Position numbers and translations under genes: made by a program
NCBI GenBank assembly: GCA_026710435.1
Contig: JAPOQZ010000004.1
Location: 1 to 42,285 of the forward strand
Direction: 5' to 3'
DNA length: 42,285 bases
Origin: a bacterium
Lineage (GTDB): Bacteria; Actinomycetota; Acidimicrobiia; Spongiisociales; Spongiisociaceae
Notes under the pieces: model-generated
Told to the model about the DNA's origin: nothing
What the model saw: only the letters and a program-made list of their open reading frames with translations
The model's database searches: none
Shown here: positions 1 to 8,194 of the stretch, in pieces
Layout: each line of letters opens with the position of its first letter
Position numbering within the stretch: the first letter of the stretch is position 1

Positions 1-313
1 CGGTTGTGTTTGGAAGACGTGCGGTCATGCGACGGGTTGGTTGTGTCACAGGCCTGTTGCATGCTTGTAGATAACCGCAAAGCGCCAACGGTCCGCTTTC
101 GGTACCGACCGGACCGTGATTTGGTTCATGTTGTCCACCCAGCCCCTCGCAGGGGGTACGGCGGGACGCGTTCGACGCCGAGGAGGTGGCGGTTGGGGGA
201 GGGCCCGCCGGAGGAGACCGCCTCGACGGTTTTCGCGGTCTCGGCTCCCCGGAACCGGTGCGTGTCAGGCGGAAGGAGGCTGTCTCCAGCGAATTCCCGA
301 TACAGGACACTAG
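1..313 (+). repeat. MITE-II family repeat, copy A (left end outside window)
   Basis: Non-coding sequence sharing blocks in the same order with copies near 6286-6634 (reverse), 11454-11700 and 33425-33705. The blocks are TGTCACAG followed by a GTTGCAT..TGGTAGATAACCGCA-like segment, then a GGAGGTGGCGG G-rich block, then GGTTTTCGCG near a hairpin. It ends in GGACACTAG, the same end as the 6.3-kb copy. The final CTAG is where a MITE-I copy begins. Boundaries are approximate and the left end is not in the window. Confidence 0.6.
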
Positions 314-376
314 GAGGGTGCTGAGCAATTCACCAGCGGCCTGCCAAGCAACCGTCATTGTTCAGCACCCTCCTAG
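310..376 (+). repeat. MITE-I palindromic element, internally deleted copy (67 bp)
   Basis: Bounded by CTAG on both sides (310-313 and 373-376), with terminal inverted repeats CTAGGAGGGTGCTGAGCAAT and its near reverse complement. The central hairpin present in the 107-bp copies is missing here, a 40-bp internal deletion. It sits exactly at the terminal CTAG of MITE-II copy A, so it looks like a nested insertion. Confidence 0.8.
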
Positions 377-610
377 TGTCGCGGGCTGTGCGCCCGGCTC
401 GGACCGTGGCCGGGTCAAGGACTATCATCAGCCAACGGTTCTCCGGGTTCAACCAAGCTCCAGGAGCGGCCACCTACCGGCTACCGGTTCGGATGCTTAA
501 AGTTGAGGCAGGAGTGGGGAGGTTCTATACGGTTTGCACCGTTCCGGCGGTCTCTCGGAGCCGGGATGGGACAACGTCGGAGTAAGTCACTTGTCTCGAA
601 AGGAATACCG

Positions 611-1576
611 ATGGGCGATATCGAAGCGACTTGGGACTTTCGCGACCCGTACGTATGGATGCAGAAAACAGCCCGGAGCGCGCTGCCACCCCTGATCATC
701 ACCGCGGCTATCAGCGGCGGCGGCCACGGCAAGGAGTCCAATGCGGCTCTCCCCGAGACACCCGAGGAGCAGGCGGAGGAAGCTCACCGGGCCTACGAGG
801 CGGGCGCGTCGCAAATCCACGTTCATGTCCGCGACCCGAACGACTGGAGCCAGTGCAGCGGCAATCCGCGAGACTACGGGCTGGTCAACGGGATGATCCG
901 GGAACGCTGCCCGGACGTGATCATCAACAACAGCACCGGGGGCGGTCCCTCCCTGACCACTGAGGAGCGCTACTCGCCGCTGTTCGCCGATCCCGCTCCC
1001 GACGTTGCGACCCTCAACCTGGGTCCGTTCGTCTCCAAGTTCACGATGCCTGCGAGGCCGGACCACCTGCCCCATTCCAGGGGACCGATCGAGTACGACA
1101 TGTGCAGCGGGACTACCTATGGCGAGTTGAACCACTACGCGTCCGTGATCGCCGAGCGCGGAATGAAACCCGAGTTGGAGGTCTACGATCCCGGTCAGTA
1201 CTGGGTGCTCAGGGACCTCATCTACAACAACAACGTGACGCCGCCCTACATGGTGCAGTTCGTCCTCGGGGCACAGACCGCCTCCTTCCCAACCCCTGCC
1301 AACCTCGTGTCGCTGATCAACGAGTTGCCCTCCGGAGCGCTTTACTCGGTGATCGGGACGGGACCGTTCCAGATCCCCATGAACGTACTCGGCATCATCC
1401 TGGGCGGCCACGTGCGGGTCGGGCTGGAGGACAACATCTACTACCGGCGGGGCGAGAAGGCATCGGGCAACGCCCAGTTGGTCAGCCGCATCCGCCGGAT
1501 CGCCGAGGAGATGAACCGGGAGATCGCCACCCCGGCCCAGGCACGCCAGATGCTCGGCCTCCCCCAGGTTGCATGA
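611..1576 (+). CDS. Beta-keto acid cleavage enzyme (BKACE, DUF849 family)
   Basis: A 321-residue protein of the BKACE/3-keto-5-aminohexanoate cleavage family. These are cytosolic Zn enzymes that exchange a beta-keto acid with acetyl-CoA to give acetoacetate and a new CoA ester. The N-terminus carries the family strand PLIITAAISGG, then the Zn-ligand motif QIHVHVRDP near residue 80. The C-terminus has RVGLEDNIYY and the usual LVSRIRRIAEE helix, so the fold looks complete. I chose the ATG at 611 because AAAGGA lies 8-9 bases upstream; an in-frame start at 503 would add residues without family similarity. It lies 58 bp before the GrdE-like gene and is probably co-transcribed with it. Known BKACE substrates include dehydrocarnitine, whose cleavage yields betainyl-CoA; that substrate is inference here, drawn from the neighbours. 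Confidence 0.85.
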   Translation: MGDIEATWDFRDPYVWMQKTARSALPPLIITAAISGGGHGKESNAALPETPEEQAEEAHRAYEAGASQIHVHVRDPNDWSQCSGNPRDYGLVNGMIRERCPDVIINNSTGGGPSLTTEERYSPLFADPAPDVATLNLGPFVSKFTMPARPDHLPHSRGPIEYDMCSGTTYGELNHYASVIAERGMKPELEVYDPGQYWVLRDLIYNNNVTPPYMVQFVLGAQTASFPTPANLVSLINELPSGALYSVIGTGPFQIPMNVLGIILGGHVRVGLEDNIYYRRGEKASGNAQLVSRIRRIAEEMNREIATPAQARQMLGLPQVA

Positions 1577-1634
1577 TCCCCGCTATGCACGCCGGAGCTG
1601 CCCGGCACCCGCTGGACCCGGCCCGGTCGGTACG

Positions 1635-2972
1635 ATGACCGGCCAGGGCCCGCCGCGCCAAGTCCTGGAAATCGGATCGTTCGACGTCCGCGATGTCCGT
1701 CCGGGCACCGCCACGGCCTTCGACGGAGGGATGCTCACCATCGACGTCGAGGAGTTGGAACGGCACCTGGCCGACGAGGCGTATTTCGCCTCCGTCTCGG
1801 TGCAGGTCGTCCGGCCGGGGGACTCCGTCCGGGTGATAAACGCCATCGACGCGGTCGAGCCGAGGATCAAGGTGGACCCGCCCGGAAGCGACTTCTCCGG
1901 CTTCCTGACCTCTCCTCGCAAGGTGGGGACCGGCACCACCCACGCCCTGAAGGGGGTGTCGGTAGTCGAGACCGCCCTACCGGTGCCCGGCGAGCCCGTC
2001 TACTGGCGGGAGGCGGTCTTCGACATGTCCGGCACCGCCGCCAAGTACTCGCCCTTCTCCGAACTCTTCAACGTGGTGGTGTCCTGCGAGCCGACCAGGG
2101 ACCTGCTCGAGAGCCCCGGACGACCCACCAACCTGTTCGAGGGAACGCCCGAGGCGGTGGAATACAACAAGGCGGTCCGGATGGCGGGGCTGAAAGCCGC
2201 CACCTATCTGGCAGCCACGACGATCGGGCAGACACCCGACCGGGTGGACACCTTCGACCTTACGCCGCTACCACGGCGAGACCTTCCGGCGGTCGTGTAC
2301 CTGTACCAGCTCGCCATCCCGTACTTGCACGGCGAGATAGCGCCCGGCGCCGGAGCGATCGGCGGGTCCGCCCATCTCCCCACCCCCATCCACCCCAACG
2401 AACTGCTCGACGGCGCGCTCGTGTGTGGCTGGAACGCCATCGCCTGCATGCGGGAACTCACCTACACGGTGCAGAACCACGCCATAGTCGAGGACCTGTA
2501 CGCACGCCACGGCACTGACCTCGACTTCCGTGGTGTCGTGCTGTTCACCAACGGTGATACGAGAGCCGGCAAGGAACGCCTCGCCAACCACGCTGCGAGC
2601 CTGGCGATCATGATGGGCGCGGAGGGAGCACTCATCAACTACGCCGGGGGCGGGCACCCCGCGGTCGACGCCATGATGATCTGCCGGAACCTGGAGAAGA
2701 GCGGGATACCGACCACGATGCTGTCGATGGAGATGGCGTCCAATCCGGGCGAATCGGGCTTCGTGCATTTCGTTCCCGAGGCGGACGCCATCGTCAGTAC
2801 CGGGAACTACGAGGAAGCGGTTCCCTTCGAACCGGTCAACCGGGTGATCGGCGGGGACTCCCTGATCAAGGTCGACGCAGATCCGGCCGGAGCGTTCGAC
2901 GCGCCGCTGGCGATCGTGCTGGCAAGCACCCACCAGTTCGGGCACACCCACATCCGCGGCGAGGAATATTGA
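1635..2972 (+). CDS. Glycine/sarcosine/betaine reductase component B, alpha/beta proprotein (GrdE-like)
   Basis: A 445-residue protein resembling GrdE/GrdG/GrdI, the non-seleno subunit of substrate-specific protein B in the glycine, sarcosine and betaine reductases. In the characterised family the chain is self-cleaved at an internal cysteine that becomes a pyruvoyl group binding the amine. The matching cysteine here is Cys271, in IACMRELTYTVQNH, followed by the expected DLYARHGTDLDFRGVV segment and a C-terminal half with GAEGALINYAGGGHP. The ATG at 1635 is the best start; an earlier in-frame ATG at 1569 would overlap the upstream gene. The stop is 10 bp before the GrdB-like gene, so the two subunits are translated together. 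Which amine is used cannot be read from sequence. Confidence 0.85.
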   Translation: MTGQGPPRQVLEIGSFDVRDVRPGTATAFDGGMLTIDVEELERHLADEAYFASVSVQVVRPGDSVRVINAIDAVEPRIKVDPPGSDFSGFLTSPRKVGTGTTHALKGVSVVETALPVPGEPVYWREAVFDMSGTAAKYSPFSELFNVVVSCEPTRDLLESPGRPTNLFEGTPEAVEYNKAVRMAGLKAATYLAATTIGQTPDRVDTFDLTPLPRRDLPAVVYLYQLAIPYLHGEIAPGAGAIGGSAHLPTPIHPNELLDGALVCGWNAIACMRELTYTVQNHAIVEDLYARHGTDLDFRGVVLFTNGDTRAGKERLANHAASLAIMMGAEGALINYAGGGHPAVDAMMICRNLEKSGIPTTMLSMEMASNPGESGFVHFVPEADAIVSTGNYEEAVPFEPVNRVIGGDSLIKVDADPAGAFDAPLAIVLASTHQFGHTHIRGEEY

Positions 2973-2982
2973 GGGGGAAGCG

Positions 2983-4293
2983 ATGACGAGGATCGTCCAT
3001 TATGTGAACCAGTTCTTCGGTGGTCTCGGCGGGGAGGAGATCGCAGGCACCGGACCCGTCACCCGGCCGGGCCCGGCCGGCACAGGGAGGGGCTTGGCCC
3101 GCTGGCTGGAGAACGACGATCGGATAGTCGGGACTGTCATCTGCGGCGACAACTACATCGCGGAGGGCGGGGACGCTGCCGTTGACGAGGTGATCGACCT
3201 GGTAGCAGGCCACGCGCCCGACGTGGTGGTCGCCGGACCCGCCTTCGGTTCGGGACGCTACGGCCTGGCCTGCGGCGCGGTCTGCCGGGCGGTGATCGAT
3301 CGGCTGGGCATACCCGCCTTGACGGCTCTCTCGCCCGGCAGCCCCGGAGCTGACGAGTTCCGGGCGTGGGTTCCGATCCTCGAAACCACCGAGACGGCGG
3401 CCGGGATGGGAGCAGCCTTGCAGGGTCTGGGCCGCTTGGCCCCCAGGCTGGCCCGGGGGGAACAACCACGGGACGGCGCCCGGCACGAGGGGCTCCTTAC
3501 CAGAGGCCTCCGGCGCAACATCTTCGAGGAGGAGCGTGGCTCGACAAGGGCGATCGAGATGCTGCTCGCCAAGATGCGGGGCGACCCGTTCGAGACCGAG
3601 TGGCCGTTACCCCGGTACGAGGCCGCGGAACCATCGGATCCGATCCCGTCCGGGCGTTCCTTCCGGCTGGCACTGGTCAGCGAGGCGGGGATAGTTCCCG
3701 TCGGGAACCCGGACCGCCTACCTTCCGGGTGGGCGAAGCACTGGGCCAGATACCCGATCCAGAACCGGGACGGCTTCGAGGAGGGGGAGTTCGAATCCGT
3801 GCATGGCGGCATCGACACCAGCTACGCCAACCTCGACCCCGACCGTCACGTACCCCTCGACGCCAGCCGGGGCCTCGAAACGGAGGGACGGTTCACCCTG
3901 TACGACTACCTGTTCACCACCAACGGCAACATGGGTTCGCTGCGGGACATGGCCCGGATCGGCCGGGAGATGGCGAGGGTGCTGGTAGCCGACGGAGTCG
4001 AGGCTGTGATCGTCGGGTCCACCTGAGGGACGGGTACGCGTAGCGGGTCTACGCTTGCGAAGTCGATCGAGAACGAGGGGATCCCGGCCGCTCTGGTCAC
4101 CGCCCTCGTACCACTGGCCGAGTCGGTGGGCGTCCTCCGGATCGTGCAGGGGACTGCGGTCACCCATCCCTTCGGGGACCCGGATCTGGACCGGGCCGAC
4201 GAACTGGCATTCCGGCGCCGGGTGGTGGAGACGGCCGTAGCAGCGCTCGAGACCGAGGTGTCGGAGCCCAGGGTGTTCGAGGTAGCCGGATGA
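2983..4293 (+). CDS. GrdB-like selenoprotein, component B gamma subunit; in-frame UGA read as Sec at residue 348
   Basis: Starts at an ATG behind GAGGGGGA. The frame reaches TGA at 4024-4026 and then continues, with clear homology, to a second stop at 4291-4293, giving 436 residues. The sequence before the TGA ends AVIVGST and the sequence after begins GTGTRSGSTLAKSIENEGIP, matching the ILTST-U-GTCTRCGATM region of clostridial GrdB, where U is selenocysteine. GrdB-type proteins are about 436 residues with Sec near 350, so both length and position fit. The protein also opens with the family motif RIVHYVNQFFGGLGGE and contains ICGDNYIAE. The cysteine that follows Sec in clostridial UxxC is a glycine here, and the next is a serine. 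Conventional calling would stop at 4026 and lose 89 residues. It partners the GrdE-like gene just upstream. Confidence 0.88.
4038..4054 (+). promoter_or_regulatory. Candidate bacterial SECIS hairpin
   Basis: GCGTAG (4038-4043) and CTACGC (4049-4054) form a perfect 6-bp stem around a 5-nt loop CGGGT. The loop begins 17 nt after the UGA at 4024-4026, inside the coding sequence. Bacterial SECIS elements sit directly downstream of the UGA with an apical loop about 16-37 nt away and a G in the first two loop positions, and all three conditions hold. The role is inferred. Confidence 0.6.
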
Positions 4294-4700
4294 CATCCGG
4301 CAGCTAGGGTCGAACCGCCTCAGCCAAGATGTCCGGCGGGTCGCCGTCTGCCGGTTCCAGTTCGACTTGATCCCGGTGTCCGGTGGCGATCGTTGCTCGT
4401 CGATCGCTCCTCGGCCTCCCCGCTGCAGTCGGATCATTCCCCCCGGACGGATTCCCTAGCATGCTGACAAGTAGCAATTGACAAGGACTTCGACACGGAC
4501 TCGAGTGCCCGGAACAGAAACACCCTCCTCTAGCGATCAGTCCCGCAAACCCTTTCTCCCTCTTCGTCACGTGCCTGAAGAGATCGAACCGGGCAGTCTC
4601 CATGCATTCGGAGCAGCCCACCCAGCCATGTCCGCCGGCGGGGCATGAGGCGGAGCGACCGGTCCTCACCGGCGCCGACTAGCGGTGACCGGTCCCGCTG
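4294..4700. other. Intergenic region, no gene seen
   Basis: About 400 bp between the GrdB-like gene and the sulfatase. The possible open frames have no recognisable protein pattern and no convincing start. I see no strong hairpin-plus-T terminator and no repeat shared with the rest of the window. Confidence 0.5.
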
Positions 4701-6188
4701 ATGGCCGCTTCACCCGGTCGCCGGTTCCAGTCCCCGGACATCCTGCTGATCCAGGCGGACCAGTTGGCGCCGCACTTCCTGCCTGCCTACGGTCACCCGG
4801 TAACGCTGGCGCCCAACCTGTCGGAACTGGCCGGAGGTGGAGCGGTTTTCGATTCGGCCTACTGCAACTCGCCCCTCTGCGCGCCGTCCCGCTATTCCAT
4901 GCTGACCGGACGGATGCCATCCGACATCGGGGCGCACGACAACGCCTCAGCGCTGTCCCCGGCCGTGCCGACCTTCGCTCATCACCTCCGGGTACGCGGC
5001 TACCGGACGGTCCTATCAGGCAAGATGCACTTCGTCGGTCCCGACCAGCTACACGGCTTCGAGGAGCGCCTCATCACCGACATCTCCCCCGCCGATTTCG
5101 GTTGGACACCCCACTGGGGCGAACCCGAACGTGATCCGGTCGTCTCATACCTGCGCAACGCGGCGCGCGGAGTGGCCCGCGCGGGCGTGTCGGAGCGCAC
5201 CCTCCAGATGCGGTACGACGACCAGGTGACCCGGCGGACGGTCCGATGGCTACGGGAAGCCGGCGACCGGGGACGTCCCTTCCTGCTCACCGTGTCGTTC
5301 ACCCATCCCCATGACCCGTTCAACATCACCCGCGAGTACTGGGACCGCTACCGGGAACGACCCATCGACGAACCGGCAACTCCCGAGCCTCCCCTTCCCC
5401 TGGACGCGCCGTCCGAACGGCTGCGGGAGGTCCACGGCTTCGACGACCTGGCCCTGAGCAGGTCCGAGGTCCGAGCCGCCCGGCGGGCCTATTACGCCGC
5501 GATAAGCTACCTCGACGACAACATCGGCCAGGTGCTGGCGGCGCTCCGGGATGCGGGGCGCAGCCGGCCGACCGTGATCATCTTCGTGTCTGACCACGGG
5601 GAGATGCTCGGCGAGCGGGGACTGTGGTTCAAGATGAACTTCTTCGAGCGGTCCGCCCGGGTGCCGTTGATCATCAACGGACCAGGAATCCCTGCAGGCC
5701 GGGTACCCGAACCGGTGTCCCTGCTCGACCTCCTACCCACCCTCCTCGACATCGCCGGCCTCGACCCGCGCTCCGCCGGCACTCCGGGGCGGAGCCTGCT
5801 CGCGGCGGCTAGCGGTCAGCAGGGTGCCGAAGCCCCTCCCGTGTTCGGTGAATTCCTCGGAGAGGGTCTCACGGAGCCGATGGTGATGGTCCGCTCGGGC
5901 CGTCTCAAGTACATCAAGATGCGGGGAGCACCCGCCCTGCTCTTCGACGTGGTGGCCGATCCGGAGGAACGCGTGGACCTCATGGGCTCTGTCGCAGCGG
6001 CCGGGGCAGCGGAGCGTCTGGCCGGCATGGCGGAGGAACGCTGGGACCTCGCCGGGCTGCGAGCGGAGGTGGTGGCGGGTCAGAAGGAACGCCGGCTCGT
6101 CCACCAGGCACTGAGCACGGGGACGCCTGCTCCTTGGGACTATCCGACCTCGGGTGAACCCACAGACTCCTACGTGCGTAACCTGTAA
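4701..6188 (+). CDS. betC: Sulfatase, choline-sulfatase type
   Basis: A 495-residue type I sulfatase. Near the N-terminus it has the metal-binding QADQ and then the signature CNSPLCAPSRYSMLTGR, in which Cys60 of CAPSR would be oxidised to formylglycine. MHFVGPDQLHGFEERL and TDISPADFGWTP are typical of choline-sulfatases, and VSDHGEMLGERGLWFK is the second metal-site segment. The C-terminal WDYPTSGEPTDSYVRN resembles the choline-sulfatase-specific tail. The enzyme would hydrolyse choline-O-sulfate to choline and sulfate in the cytoplasm; no signal peptide is visible. The neighbouring betaine-reductase-like genes make a quaternary-amine role attractive. Other sulfate esters remain possible because substrate specificity is only pattern-based. 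Confidence 0.82.
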   Translation: MAASPGRRFQSPDILLIQADQLAPHFLPAYGHPVTLAPNLSELAGGGAVFDSAYCNSPLCAPSRYSMLTGRMPSDIGAHDNASALSPAVPTFAHHLRVRGYRTVLSGKMHFVGPDQLHGFEERLITDISPADFGWTPHWGEPERDPVVSYLRNAARGVARAGVSERTLQMRYDDQVTRRTVRWLREAGDRGRPFLLTVSFTHPHDPFNITREYWDRYRERPIDEPATPEPPLPLDAPSERLREVHGFDDLALSRSEVRAARRAYYAAISYLDDNIGQVLAALRDAGRSRPTVIIFVSDHGEMLGERGLWFKMNFFERSARVPLIINGPGIPAGRVPEPVSLLDLLPTLLDIAGLDPRSAGTPGRSLLAAASGQQGAEAPPVFGEFLGEGLTEPMVMVRSGRLKYIKMRGAPALLFDVVADPEERVDLMGSVAAAGAAERLAGMAEERWDLAGLRAEVVAGQKERRLVHQALSTGTPAPWDYPTSGEPTDSYVRNL

Positions 6189-6285
6189 GGAACCCGTTCC
6201 GTCGACGGACTCATGGGTCGGGTGGGAGCGTCCGGGGCCAGTCCGCTGCTCGACCGAACGTCTCCGTTCACCGGTGCGGTGGCCT

Positions 6286-6634
6286 AGTGTCCCGAGTCGG
6301 AAGTTCGTTACAGAAGAGCGGGCTACACCTCCACCCCACCGAACCCCGAGAACGCGAAAACCGCCGGAAGGTGCCTCTTCCCTTGGGATCCCACCCCCGC
6401 CGCCACCTCCGAGGGTCACGGACGCGACCTTCTATTCCCTGTTCGGGCCGGTTCCGGACATTATGAACCCTGCCACGGTCCGCTCGACGTCGGAAACGAA
6501 CCGCCGGTGTATGCGGCTATCTACCATTGTGCAACGAGTCTGTGACAGATAGAACGCTCTCGTAGCGTTGGTCGGTTCCGGTTCGGCTCATCCAGGGCGG
6601 AACGCAAGCGAAACAGAGATACAGGACACTAGCG
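6286..6634 (-). repeat. MITE-II family repeat, copy D (complete, about 349 bp)
   Basis: Both ends read inward as CTAGTGTCC followed by an imperfect inverted repeat of about 25 bp. Read on the - strand it contains the blocks shared with copies A, B and C: TGTCACAG at 6547-6540, the TGGTAGATAGCCGCA segment, the GGAGGTGGCGGCGGGGG block and GGCGGTTTTCGCG. It lies in the roughly 590-bp gap between the convergent sulfatase and amidohydrolase genes, in which I see no other gene. Confidence 0.65.
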
Positions 6635-6774
6635 ACCAGGTCGCCATAGCCTCGGTGCTCTGGTGCCCTCCGGAACGTCTGGGTGGCAGCGACCGGGTGC
6701 ACGGCAGGCCGGGTACCCGGCCAGCCCCCGGATACCCACGCGGGGTGTGGCCAGCTGTCGTCTTAGACGCTCTC

Positions 6775-8178
6775 CTACCGCCGCCAAGGTGTGAGTAGGC
6801 CGTGGAGGTCGGCGCGGTCGATCAGGTCCTCGGCCCTGGCTTGGGCCTCCCGCATCACCTCGTCCTCGTCGACCATCGTGCAGCGGCCGTTCTCCAGCAC
6901 CACGTTGCCGTCGATGATCGAATGAGCCACGTCCGATCCCCGGGCAGAGTAGGTAAGGGCCGAGACGGTCCGGTGGCGCGGCGTGAGATGGGGACTTCGC
7001 ATGTCCACCACGATGATGTCGGCCAGCTTGCCGGGAGCCAGCACCCCTGCGTCGACGTTCGCGTAGCGGGCGCCTTCGCGGGTGGCCATCTCCAGCGCCT
7101 CCTCACCGTTGCTGACGGTCGGTTCCAGGGTGTGGACCCGTTGCAGGAGGATGGCCTGTTTCATCACCTCGAACATGTCCTGGCGGTGGTTGCAGCACGG
7201 ACCGTCGGTACCGAGACCGATCGGCGCCCCCGAGTCCCGCAGGTCGCGCATCCGCATGACACCGAGGGCGATGTACTGGTGGGATATGGGGCAGTAGGCG
7301 ATGCCCGTGCCGGTCTCCCCCACGTGATCTATCTCCGCGTCGTCCAGGTAGATGCCGTGGGCGATGGTGGCCTCCGGTCCCAGGAGTCCCTCCTGGTACA
7401 GCCACTCGACGGGCCGGATGCCGTACTCCTCCACGTAGGTGGGGGGGTCTTCCTTCCGCTCGGAGCAGTGGGTGTGCCAGCCGACGCCGCCCTCGCGCGC
7501 CAGCGCCACGCTTCTCCGGACGAGATCCTGGTCGTTGTAGATGATGTTGAGGGGCGCCGGCCACACCTCGACACGGTTTCCCGCAGGGTAGGCGTCCATG
7601 GCGGTTCGCGTGATCTGGATCTCTTCGTCGTTCGAGTAGGAGAACAACTCCCCCGCGAGGTTGTAGCGCCGGGCGATGTCGGTCGCCTCCCCGGTGATAC
7701 CGCGGGCCACCGCCCCCCGGAGTCCCACCTCGTGGATGGCGCCGGCCACCGCCAGGGTGGTATCGAGATCGGACGGCGCGTAATGGTTGTCGACCACGGT
7801 CGTGGTGCCGGCCTTGAGGGCCTCGACGGCGCCCAGCTTCGCCCCGATCCGACCTTCCTCCAGGTTGATGGAGATCGAGAACGGCCACATGAAATCGGTC
7901 AGCCACGTCCACAGAGGCATCCCCTCACCCAGCCCGCGGGCCAAGCCCTGGAACAGATGGTTATGGGTGTCGATCAATCCGGGCAGGACGGCATGACCGG
8001 AGCAGTCGATGGTCCGAGCGGCCCGGCAACCTGCCAGTTCGGCATCCGAACCGACCGCAACTATCTGGTTTCCGGTCACAGCCACCGAACCGGGTTCGAT
8101 CACCCGCCGGTCGTCGTCGACCGTGACCACAGAACCTCCCGTAAGGAGGAGGTCACATTCCTGGATCCGGTCGTTCAT
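6775..8178 (-). CDS. Amidohydrolase of the deaminase/chlorohydrolase group (SAH/MTA deaminase-like)
   Basis: A 467-residue metal-dependent hydrolase of the cytosine-deaminase/TrzN-like subgroup. The N-terminal beta-sandwich leads into the barrel with LPGLIDTHNHLFQG (HxH at residues 72 and 74), then HTHCSE, IAHGIYLD and IGLGTDGPCCN, which supply the expected His, Glu, His and Asp ligands. The C-terminus closes with GVLAPGKLADIIVVDM. A good AGGAGG lies 9 bases before the start. The gene is last in a four-gene - strand operon behind two amidohydrolase-2 paralogues, 16 bp after the nearer one. The family deaminates or dechlorinates heterocycles such as adenosine derivatives, guanine and triazines; the true substrate cannot be named. 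Confidence 0.8.
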   Translation of the reverse strand: MNDRIQECDLLLTGGSVVTVDDDRRVIEPGSVAVTGNQIVAVGSDAELAGCRAARTIDCSGHAVLPGLIDTHNHLFQGLARGLGEGMPLWTWLTDFMWPFSISINLEEGRIGAKLGAVEALKAGTTTVVDNHYAPSDLDTTLAVAGAIHEVGLRGAVARGITGEATDIARRYNLAGELFSYSNDEEIQITRTAMDAYPAGNRVEVWPAPLNIIYNDQDLVRRSVALAREGGVGWHTHCSERKEDPPTYVEEYGIRPVEWLYQEGLLGPEATIAHGIYLDDAEIDHVGETGTGIAYCPISHQYIALGVMRMRDLRDSGAPIGLGTDGPCCNHRQDMFEVMKQAILLQRVHTLEPTVSNGEEALEMATREGARYANVDAGVLAPGKLADIIVVDMRSPHLTPRHRTVSALTYSARGSDVAHSIIDGNVVLENGRCTMVDEDEVMREAQARAEDLIDRADLHGLLTPWRR

Positions 8179-8194
8179 GAGATGGAACCTCCTG

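Noticed and set aside
4024-4026. TGA as the true stop of the GrdB-like gene
   Set aside because: Homology, expected length and a hairpin all continue past it; the real stop is at 4291-4293.
4304-4669. 121-codon - strand open frame in the gap before the sulfatase
   Set aside because: Low-complexity translation without family pattern, and no ribosome site.
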